Source: Deltaproteobacteria bacterium
Lineage (GTDB): Bacteria; Desulfobacterota; Binatia; HRBIN30
Assembly (NCBI GenBank): GCA_016200585.1
Contig: JACQEN010000017.1
Span: 1 to 51,989, forward strand
Length of the DNA stretch: 51,989 bases
Direction: 5' to 3'
Below the pieces are notes generated by a model that had not been told where the DNA came from, made no database searches, and saw only the letters and a program-made list of their open reading frames with translations. Below are positions 42,454 through 49,236 of the stretch, one piece after another (within the stretch, counting starts at the first letter, position 1; the number at the start of each line of letters is the position of its first letter). The position numbers and the translations under genes are program-made.

Positions 42454-44207
42454 CGTTCGTCGCCCCTTACCGCGGTGTCGAGCTCGACTACGGCCAATTC
42501 GAATCGAGTCCCACCCCCCGGTAGCGGCTCATCCGTAGCGAGCAAGACCTTTCCGGGAAGATTTTCCGGGTCGGGCAGGCGGCCACGTCGGGCTGTGAGG
42601 ATGCACCACACGGGCGGCCGGAGCTGCCTTGCACGCGCCAGGGCCGCGCGCGGGCCTTGGCGGACGAAGGTTGCGTTCAGTCCGTCGATGTTGCCGAAGT
42701 AGTAGCGCGTCATCATATCGAATCGGGGTTGCGGCGTGTTGACCACCAGCGTTCCTTGCCGGCTGCCTTTGGCTTCTTTCAGAACCTCGCGGGCGCGTAC
42801 ATAGGCGTTGGCGTAGTCGGCCAATGCCAACGGTCGGGCCGCACTGAGCAAGCTTGCACACCCGAGCGCGATCAACACCGGAGCGACGGTGAACAACCGG
42901 GTGCGCAGAAACCGCGCGCCCTGTCCGTCGGTCTGTTGCGAGCTCGATGCACGGCGAAACCACCAGGCCGTGAGCACTGCGGCAGAGCACGCGACCAGCA
43001 AGGTCGCCAGCCGCCCGAAGGTCGTAAGCGCCAACTGCGGCCGGGTGATACTCCACAACGCAAATGGATGAAGCAGCGGACGCTGTTGCCAGATGAGCGC
43101 CGCAGCGAGCGCGATGACTGCGGTCGTCAGACGCCAAGTCGCGGCCCAACGTGGTCGTTCGTCGCGATCGAGCAGGAGACGCGAAGCGCTAACCGCCAAG
43201 AACGGAAACAATGGAATCAGGTACCATTGATTGGCGCGGCGCAAGCCGAGACACAGGGCCAAGGCGAGGACGCCGACCCAGACGAGCACGACGACGCTGC
43301 CGAGGTCGCGTCGGCGCATCGCCTTGCGCGCGTCTTCCAGCAGCCCGCCGATTGCGAGGATGGTCCACGGCGAAAAGCCCGCCAGCAAAGTCGTGAAATA
43401 CAAACTGGCGGCCGATTGCACCGAATGTGAGCCGGCCTTGAACGGGCGATGCAGTACCTCGACGCCGATGTATTGTGTCCAGAAGCGGCGCCCGTGCAGC
43501 GCGGCCATCGGCAGCACCCACCCCAGGTTCAGCGCCGCAAAAACCACGACGCACGCGAGCAGCTGTTTCTTCGCCGGCCGCTTTGCGCGGGGCACCGCCA
43601 GGAGTGAAATCGAAAACACAACGGCGGGGATGATGCCCGCCAGGTTCTTCGCGTTCGACGCCATGGCCGCGGTTGCGGCACACCACGCCCAACCACGTTG
43701 CGTGCGCACCGCACGCACGAACAGCAGCGTTGCGACGACGAAGCAGAGCACCATCAAGCTGTCGAATTCGCCGGTACGAGCGCCGTGGGTGTAGAGGAAC
43801 GGGTATGTGGTGGTCAGAACAAATCCGGCGAGGGCACCGACAGCGACGCCGCCGAGCGACTCGCCGAGCAGGTAGGTGGCCAGAACCGCTGCTACGGCGA
43901 ACGAGGCAGCCCAGACGCGCGTCGCGAAGTCGGTGACGCCGAAAACCCGGTACGCGACGACGGTCAGCCACAGCGGCAGCGCCTGTTTCGAGAAGAACGG
44001 GCCGCCGAACGCCGTCGGGTGCCACCAAGCGCTGCTGCGATACATCTCGAGCGCCGCTTGCGCCTGCCAGGCTTCGTCGAGCTCGTGCACGCCGTTGCGG
44101 CCCAGCCCGTAGAAACACAGAGTTGCGGCCAGCAGCCCGAGCGCCGCGAGTACCAGCCAGCGCCGCCGAGCCGGCGGCGGCGAGGGTAGAAGATTGGGTT
44201 CACTCAT
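42450..44207 (-). CDS. GT-C/PMT-like glycosyltransferase (ArnT/GT39/GT83 type), copy 2
   Basis: A 585-residue polytopic membrane protein with about eleven hydrophobic segments. The first periplasmic loop holds GVHELDEAWQAQAALEM, the acidic catalytic-type pair of GT-C enzymes that use polyprenyl-phosphate sugars, then FGGPFFSKQALPLWL, the usual second motif (F..KP/QALPLWL). GVTDFATRVWAASFAVAAVLATYLLG is also family-like. A C-terminal soluble domain of about 130 residues (residues about 440-585) is present. It is paralogous to the gene upstream (shared LCFYGLGxNGVHExDEAW). Its start overlaps the upstream stop by eight bases and its stop overlaps the SGNH-like start. Confidence 0.9.
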   Translation of the reverse strand: MSEPNLLPSPPPARRRWLVLAALGLLAATLCFYGLGRNGVHELDEAWQAQAALEMYRSSAWWHPTAFGGPFFSKQALPLWLTVVAYRVFGVTDFATRVWAASFAVAAVLATYLLGESLGGVAVGALAGFVLTTTYPFLYTHGARTGEFDSLMVLCFVVATLLFVRAVRTQRGWAWCAATAAMASNAKNLAGIIPAVVFSISLLAVPRAKRPAKKQLLACVVVFAALNLGWVLPMAALHGRRFWTQYIGVEVLHRPFKAGSHSVQSAASLYFTTLLAGFSPWTILAIGGLLEDARKAMRRRDLGSVVVLVWVGVLALALCLGLRRANQWYLIPLFPFLAVSASRLLLDRDERPRWAATWRLTTAVIALAAALIWQQRPLLHPFALWSITRPQLALTTFGRLATLLVACSAAVLTAWWFRRASSSQQTDGQGARFLRTRLFTVAPVLIALGCASLLSAARPLALADYANAYVRAREVLKEAKGSRQGTLVVNTPQPRFDMMTRYYFGNIDGLNATFVRQGPRAALARARQLRPPVWCILTARRGRLPDPENLPGKVLLATDEPLPGGGTRFELAVVELDTAVRGDER

Positions 44208-45924
44208 CTTTGCGTCCCAACGGCGACGGCTCGATTATCTGCACGACCATCACGTGGTACGCCTCGCCGGGCGTCCCGGTCTCCGCGCCTGCGAAGATCA
44301 CTCGACCGGGATACTCGGCCGGCAATGCGGCGATCGGTCGGCGCGACACCAATACGGCAAAAGCCGGGAGAGGCAGGTGGCGGGCTCGTTCGAGCACCGC
44401 ATCCGGTTGCGACCAGTGATATTCGACGCGTGCCGGCGGCAGCCCGGCCATGTAGTAGCGAGTCAGACGATCAGGCCCGGCGCGCGCCAGGTCGACGGCC
44501 AAATGCGCGGTTTGCCCGGGTGCCGCTTGTAGTATGGCATCGACGGCGCGCACATAGACGTTCGTGTAGGTTGTCGAACCCAGCGGCCGCAGCACACTCA
44601 TCGTGGCGCTGGCGGTAAGAACGAGCAGGCACAACCACGTCAGGCGGCGCGCTGCCCTTCTCAAGATCCACCAGCCGGCGAGCAGAGTTGCGGTCAGGGC
44701 GGCGGCTGAGCTGCCGCTGTTCCAGGTGAGCCGTAGCGGGCGGTCTTGGCTCCACAGCGCAAACGGATGTGCCTCCGGTTGCAGCTGCAGCAGCAGCGCC
44801 GCGCCGATCAGCGCAACGCTGGCTGCGGTTCGCCAATGTCTCAGCCAGGATGGTCGCTCCGACTCGTCGACCAAGAAGGTGGCTCCAATGACGGTTAGGA
44901 ACGGAAAGAGCGGGATCACGTACCAGACGAGTGCCTGGCGTAAGACGGTACACAAAAGCAAGCTCAACACCCCGATCCACACCAGCAGCACCATGCTGCC
45001 GGCATCGCGCTGGCGAGCGCGGTAGGCCGCATCGGGCAAGGCGGCGATGCCCAGAAAAAACCAGGGGAAGAAACCTCCCGCCAGATTCCGGGAATACACG
45101 GCAACAATCGACGAGACGATCTGTCCATGGCCGAGACCCGGCCGGCCCAGCACCTGGTGTCCGAGAAAATTTGCCAGAAAGGGTCTGCCGTGAACGACGA
45201 CCATCGGCACCAGCCAGGCGAGGTGAATGGCGGCAAATACTGTTCCCAGGCGTAGCCACTGCCGACCCGTCGGGCGATGTGGTGATTTGGAAATCAGTAA
45301 TGTGATGATGAAAACGAAGACCGGAGCCGACGCTGCGAAGTTCTTGGCATACGACGCGAGCGCGGTTGCGACGCTCCATAGTACCCAGCCGCGGTTGGTT
45401 TCCAGCGCGCGTAGAAAGAGCGCCGTCGACAGAGTGAATGAAAAAACCATCAAGCTGTCGAATTGCACCGTGCGCGCGCAGTGGCGGAAGACGAACATGT
45501 AGCTGGTGGCGAGGGCAAGACCGGCAACAAATCCGGCGCGTCGCCCGCCAATCCGTGTACCCAGCGCACTGGTCGCAAGCACCGCTGCGACCGCAAAGAA
45601 GGCCGCCCAGAAACGTGCGGCAAACACAGTTGGTCCAAGGAGTCGGTACCCCGACGCAATGAGCCACAAGAACGGTGCAGGCTTTTCGAAGTATGGGTTG
45701 CCGAATTGCGTTAGCCGCCACCAGTGGCCGTCGCGATAGAGCTCGGCGACCGCCTCGGCGTGCCAGGCTTCGTCCTGTTCGTGCACGCCGTTCGAGCCCA
45801 GGCCGTAGAAGCACAGGAAACCTGACAGTAGCAGCAAGACGACCGGGCCTGCCCAAGTAGGAAGGCGGTTCAACCACACTCTACTGCCGGAATAGTCCTT
45901 CCGGTGAACCCAGCCCGTCGACAT
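44200..45924 (-). CDS. GT-C/PMT-like glycosyltransferase, copy 1
   Basis: A 574-residue membrane protein, first of the operon, built like its downstream paralog: GFLCFYGLGSNGVHEQDEAW and AEAVAELY, then GNPYFEKPAPFLWLIA (FEKP, the classic ArnT/PMT_2 second motif), TVQFDSLMVFSFTLSTALF, and about eleven helices. The donor would be a polyprenyl-phosphate-linked sugar and the acceptor a lipid, glycan or protein. ATG 45924 is preferred over GTG 45933 because of a GGTGGGG site before it; both are weak. The C-terminal part ends in MVVQIIEPSPLGRKDE. Divergent with the Thr-Pro repeat protein, with a 158-base intergenic region between. Confidence 0.9.
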   Translation of the reverse strand: MSTGWVHRKDYSGSRVWLNRLPTWAGPVVLLLLSGFLCFYGLGSNGVHEQDEAWHAEAVAELYRDGHWWRLTQFGNPYFEKPAPFLWLIASGYRLLGPTVFAARFWAAFFAVAAVLATSALGTRIGGRRAGFVAGLALATSYMFVFRHCARTVQFDSLMVFSFTLSTALFLRALETNRGWVLWSVATALASYAKNFAASAPVFVFIITLLISKSPHRPTGRQWLRLGTVFAAIHLAWLVPMVVVHGRPFLANFLGHQVLGRPGLGHGQIVSSIVAVYSRNLAGGFFPWFFLGIAALPDAAYRARQRDAGSMVLLVWIGVLSLLLCTVLRQALVWYVIPLFPFLTVIGATFLVDESERPSWLRHWRTAASVALIGAALLLQLQPEAHPFALWSQDRPLRLTWNSGSSAAALTATLLAGWWILRRAARRLTWLCLLVLTASATMSVLRPLGSTTYTNVYVRAVDAILQAAPGQTAHLAVDLARAGPDRLTRYYMAGLPPARVEYHWSQPDAVLERARHLPLPAFAVLVSRRPIAALPAEYPGRVIFAGAETGTPGEAYHVMVVQIIEPSPLGRKDE

Positions 45925-46011
45925 CGGCCCCACCGGCTTGTCATACCCTCAAAGGTTGAGAAAATCGAAGTCGTGAGTCGGGTCTCGGGGCATTGCAGGC
46001 AGAGTTTGCAT

Positions 46012-46040
46012 TTGACGAGGTCCCCTTAGCGGTGTAAAGA
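46012..46040 (+). promoter_or_regulatory. Candidate sigma70-like promoter of the Thr-Pro repeat protein
   Basis: TTGACG (46012-46017), a 17-base spacer, then TAAAGA (46035-46040). The start codon is 43 bases further on. The -35 is good, the -10 weak. Confidence 0.4.
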
Positions 46041-46082
46041 CGCAGGCGCTCTGGGCTTTGCGGAGCCAGGCCGGGGGGCCAA

Positions 46083-46676
46083 ATGATGATGTCGCGGGGA
46101 CGATACCGTCGAGGGGTGGAAGCGGCTGCGTTGTGCAGTCTGGTTGCCCTTTGCATGCTTTCAGCAACCGCTGCTGTAGCGCAGATCTCGGACGGCCAGA
46201 AAAAGGCGAGCTCCAAGCTGGTGTTCGACAAGTTCGACGACTCAGGCGACGCGCCGGTCGGTTGGACCGCATATTTCAACCTTACCGTCGCCAGCCAGAC
46301 GCCGACTGAAACCCCCACCCAAACCCCAACGGAAACCCCGACCCAAACGCCAACGAACACTCCAACTCAGACTCCAACCAGTACACCGACGCAGACACCG
46401 ACGATCACGCCGAGCGGAACGCCGACGCGGACGCCTTCGGTAACACCCAGCACAACACCGACGCTTGCCCCGAACGAAAACACCGGCGGCGACCAGTTCT
46501 GCCACGATATGTTCGACAACGACGGCGACGGCTTGATCGATTGCGCCGATCCCGACTGCGCCCGCGTGGCTCCGTGCGGTGCGCCGGCACCGACCGCGTC
46601 GCCGGCTGGTTTGATCTTGCTGGTGATCGTTCTCGGCGGACTCGCCGGGCTGCGCCTCAATTGGCGGCGACCTTAG
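46083..46676 (+). CDS. Exported Thr-Pro repeat protein with C-terminal membrane anchor
   Basis: A 197-residue surface-type protein. Signal peptide from MMMSRGRYRR to about residue 34 (ATAAVAQ); a short domain (about 35-71); a stiff low-complexity spacer of about 57 residues (about 73-130) made of TPTQ/TPTE/TPTN/TPTS units; a Cys pair around DNDGDGLIDCADPDC (about 145-159), resembling Ca-binding 'DNDxDGxxDC' loops; and a C-terminal PTASPAGLILLVIVLGGLAG helix followed by RLNWRRP, a tripartite anchor like PEP-CTERM/IPTL-type sorting signals. A GGGGGG site precedes the ATG triplet. It is transcribed divergently from the GT-C operon, so its Thr-rich spacer is a plausible O-glycosylation target. 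That link is inference. Confidence 0.8.
   Translation: MMMSRGRYRRGVEAAALCSLVALCMLSATAAVAQISDGQKKASSKLVFDKFDDSGDAPVGWTAYFNLTVASQTPTETPTQTPTETPTQTPTNTPTQTPTSTPTQTPTITPSGTPTRTPSVTPSTTPTLAPNENTGGDQFCHDMFDNDGDGLIDCADPDCARVAPCGAPAPTASPAGLILLVIVLGGLAGLRLNWRRP
46299..46472 (+). repeat. Coding tandem repeat (about 12-base units, Thr-Pro spacer)
   Basis: Units of ACNCCNACNCAN/GAN type recur in tandem and are translated as TPTQ/TPTE/TPTN. The units diverge at third positions, so this is an old, protein-selected repeat rather than a recent slippage tract. Confidence 0.8.
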
Positions 46677-47026
46677 CGGTTCCGGATCGCCTTTCGCCGA
46701 AGTCGAAGCCGCGGAGCGGCGGTCGCTCTGCGTCATACGACCGTTGAGCTGACCGCAGCGACCGAACGCCAGGCTGATGCACCGTTCGCGTTGCGATCCG
46801 AGCCTTTGCCGCGTCTGCAAATTGACTCATCTCGGAGCAGTCGATAGAGGCTCATGGGCCGTGCTGTACCGCGTTTCAGATCCAGAGCGTTCAACCGACT
46901 CCGACGTATCCACCGATCCCCTCCCGCCATGCTGAAACGATCGCTATTGCTCTCTACGATCATGACAAAACATCTGTGTACCGGGCCAACACCCGCCGGT
47001 GGCAGCGACGATCAGGAGGTCTACCC
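46677..47026. other. 350-base non-coding gap before the ExbB operon
   Basis: I see no convincing gene here; the short ORFs lack ribosome sites. A TTGACT (46822-46827) with TAGAGG 17 bases later is a possible weak promoter. The last bases contain the AGGAGGT site of the exbB-like GTG start. Confidence 0.35.
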
Positions 47027-47668
47027 GTGGAAGGCTTGAGTATTCTCGACATGATCCAGTCAGGCTGGATCGCCACTTACCCGTTGATCCTGTTTTCGCT
47101 GGCGACACTGACGATCATCTTTGAACGGGCCTGGTCGCTACGCGGCATTGTGCCCGAGAGCTTGGCTCTGGCTGAGTCGATTCGCCCGCCGATCGAAAAG
47201 GGCGACTTCGCCGGCGCGTTGCAAGCGACCCAGGCGAAGGCGGAAACCCCGGCGGGTCGGATCTTCGGCGACGTTCTGGCGCGCCACAAGTCGGATTCGA
47301 TGGAATACCTATCGGATCTGACGGAAGACAAACGCTTCGAGGAAGTCGAAGCCCTGAAGGGCCCGCTGTGGATTCTCGGCACCGTCTCCAGCTCGGCGCC
47401 GTTCATCGGCTTGTTCGGCACCGTCGTCGGCATCATCAAGGCCTTTCACAACATGGCTCTCATGGGCAGCGGCGGCTTCTCGGTGGTCGCGGCCGGAATC
47501 TCGGAAGCGCTCATCGCCACCGCACTGGGTCTCGGCGTCGCCATTCTCGCCGTTATCTTCTATAATTTTTTTGAAACGCGGATCGAACGAATCGAAGCGG
47601 CGCTGACGATTGCTTCGAATCGTGTCCTCGACTCGATTCACGTCGGGAGACAAACCAATGGCGTTTAG
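47027..47668 (+). CDS. ExbB/TolQ/MotA-family proton channel protein
   Basis: A 213-residue inner-membrane protein, a stator-type proton channel subunit. Three membrane helices: about 17-38 (ATYPLILFSLATLTIIFERA), about 119-142 (SSAPFIGLFGTVVGIIKAF) and about 160-182 (ISEALIATALGLGVAILAVIF). The sequence APFIGLFGTVVGIIKAF and GISEALIATALGLGVAI are the ExbB/TolQ signatures. GTG 47027 is chosen because AGGAGGT precedes it by seven bases. The exbD-like gene overlaps its end by 11 bases. Together they should convert the proton gradient to work on the following VWA protein. Confidence 0.93.
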   Translation: MEGLSILDMIQSGWIATYPLILFSLATLTIIFERAWSLRGIVPESLALAESIRPPIEKGDFAGALQATQAKAETPAGRIFGDVLARHKSDSMEYLSDLTEDKRFEEVEALKGPLWILGTVSSSAPFIGLFGTVVGIIKAFHNMALMGSGGFSVVAAGISEALIATALGLGVAILAVIFYNFFETRIERIEAALTIASNRVLDSIHVGRQTNGV

Positions 47669-48074
47669 CTCCCGGCATCGCGGCCATAAGGGCATCGTTG
47701 CCGAAATCAACATCACGCCGCTGACCGACATCTTCCTGGTGTTGCTGATCATCTTCATGGTCACCAGTGCCGCGATGGTCGAGTCGGGTGCCAAGATCAG
47801 CTTGCCGCAGGTCGACAGCACCGCCTCGCAGCCGCGCGAGATCACCATCACGGTCACTCCCAACAACGACATCTTCGTCAACAGCCAAATGACGCCGTAC
47901 GAAGAACTGGAAAACGCACTACGCGGGCTGGTGAGTGCGCGGCCCGATATCCCCGTCGTTCTCGAAGGTGATCGTGAAGTTCTGTTCGGGCAGGCGGTAA
48001 AGATCCTGTCAATCGCGCAGAAGGCCGGCGCGACACAGATCGCCATCGCCGCCGAACGCCGTCAATCTCAGTAG
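47658..48074 (+). CDS. ExbD/TolR-family protein
   Basis: A 138-residue single-pass protein. The start GIVAEINITPLTDIFLVLLIIFMV contains the TolR/ExbD proton-conducting Asp in the helix (PLTDIFLVLLIIFM), followed by the periplasmic domain (REITITVTPNNDIFVNSQMTPYEEL, then VLEGDREVLFGQAVKILSIAQKAG). ATG 47658 starts inside the exbB-like end. It is typical in length. It forms the stator with the exbB-like product and lies 7 bases before the VWA gene, which takes the place a tonB or tolA gene often has. Confidence 0.94.
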   Translation: MAFSSRHRGHKGIVAEINITPLTDIFLVLLIIFMVTSAAMVESGAKISLPQVDSTASQPREITITVTPNNDIFVNSQMTPYEELENALRGLVSARPDIPVVLEGDREVLFGQAVKILSIAQKAGATQIAIAAERRQSQ

Positions 48075-48081
48075 CCTTCCT

Positions 48082-49236
48082 ATGGCGCAGGCCTCTCCGC
48101 CACCTGAGCGTTTTGATCCGTGGGCGCCCAATCCGGGCCGTACGGTGCGCTGGCTCGCTTTGTCGACGGTCTTTCATGCTGGGTTGCTGTTCTTGTTTGC
48201 GACCGTGACGCTTACGGTGATCAAGAAGATCGAGGAGATCAAGGTAAAGATCGACGATACCGTGCCGGGTGAAGAGACGCTTGAAGACGGAGCGCCGTCG
48301 CTGCGCGACCTTGCCGGCGCCTTGAAAATGGAAAAGACGATACCGCAGCGGGCGGTGCCGAGCGGACCCGCAATCCAGGGCGTGCGCGCACCGGAGCTAC
48401 CGCGCATCGGCGGTTTCGGGCCGAAGCTCGGCGAAGGGCCGGTGGTCGACGTCGCCAGCGCCCTGTCTCTCGGTGCCGGCGGCTCCGGCGCGGGCGGGAT
48501 CGGCAGCCTGGCGGGGAGCGGCAACTTCGGCGACTACGTCTGCGGTCTGCGCAAGGTCGGCCTCGATGTGGCGTTGGTGATCGATACCACCGACAGCATG
48601 CAGTTCGTCATCGACGACGTGCGCGCCAAGCTGCAAGACCTCATCGGCACGCTGCAACGCATGGTGCCGACGACGCGCGTCGGTATCGTCGTCTATCGCG
48701 ATAAGGGTGACGACTACGTCGTCAAGTGGAGCGATCTCAGCTTCAGCACGCAAAAGCTCACCGAATTCCTGTCGCACATCAGCGCCGACGGCGGCGGTGA
48801 TTGGGAAGAAGCGGTGAAAGAAGCGCTCGACGCCGCCGTGCACGAGCTCAAGTGGCGCAAGAACTCGAAGAAGGTGATCATCCTGGTCGGCGGCTCGCCG
48901 CCGCACCCGTGGGAGATGGATGACGTGATGGACATCGCCCGCAACTTCCGCAAACAGGGCGGTTACATCAGTGCCATCGACGTGACCGTGCGGCAGCATG
49001 AGATGTTCGACAAGACGATGTGGCGCTCTCTGCACGGGTCGCAGCCGTACCAGCCGGCGCCGATGCCCGAGTTCTATAAGGAGGTCTCCAAAGTTTACGG
49101 CGAAATCGCCAAGAACGGCGACGGCGAGCTGCTACAGCTTGGAGAAAACAAAACCCTGGTGCGCGAGATCTTCGAGCTCACCTTCGGCTCGCGCTGGAAG
49201 ACCGAGCTGGCGAAGTACATGAAGGAGCTGTCGTGA
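48082..49236 (+). CDS. TonB-like anchored protein with a von Willebrand A domain
   Basis: A 384-residue protein. N-terminal single anchor at about 24-46 (WLALSTVFHAGLLFLFATVT), a His in the helix (VFHAGLL) as in TonB/TolA-type anchors that contact ExbB/ExbD, then a Pro/Gly-rich linker (about 60-150, SLGAGGSGAGGIGSLAGSG), and a VWA domain (about 160-384) with MIDAS D168-T-T-D-S172 (ALVIDTTDSMQFVIDD), VGIVVYRDKGDDYV, and SPPHPWEMDDVMDIARNFR. Where TonB has an outer-membrane-binding C-terminal domain, this has a metal-dependent adhesion/contact domain. Its stop overlaps the TPR gene's GTG by four bases. Confidence 0.88.
   Translation: MAQASPPPERFDPWAPNPGRTVRWLALSTVFHAGLLFLFATVTLTVIKKIEEIKVKIDDTVPGEETLEDGAPSLRDLAGALKMEKTIPQRAVPSGPAIQGVRAPELPRIGGFGPKLGEGPVVDVASALSLGAGGSGAGGIGSLAGSGNFGDYVCGLRKVGLDVALVIDTTDSMQFVIDDVRAKLQDLIGTLQRMVPTTRVGIVVYRDKGDDYVVKWSDLSFSTQKLTEFLSHISADGGGDWEEAVKEALDAAVHELKWRKNSKKVIILVGGSPPHPWEMDDVMDIARNFRKQGGYISAIDVTVRQHEMFDKTMWRSLHGSQPYQPAPMPEFYKEVSKVYGEIAKNGDGELLQLGENKTLVREIFELTFGSRWKTELAKYMKELS

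Noticed and set aside
46242-46820. Minus-strand ORFs rich in Gly/Val opposite the Thr-Pro repeat
   Set aside because: The periodic composition is the complement of the TPT repeat; no start signal or domain is seen.
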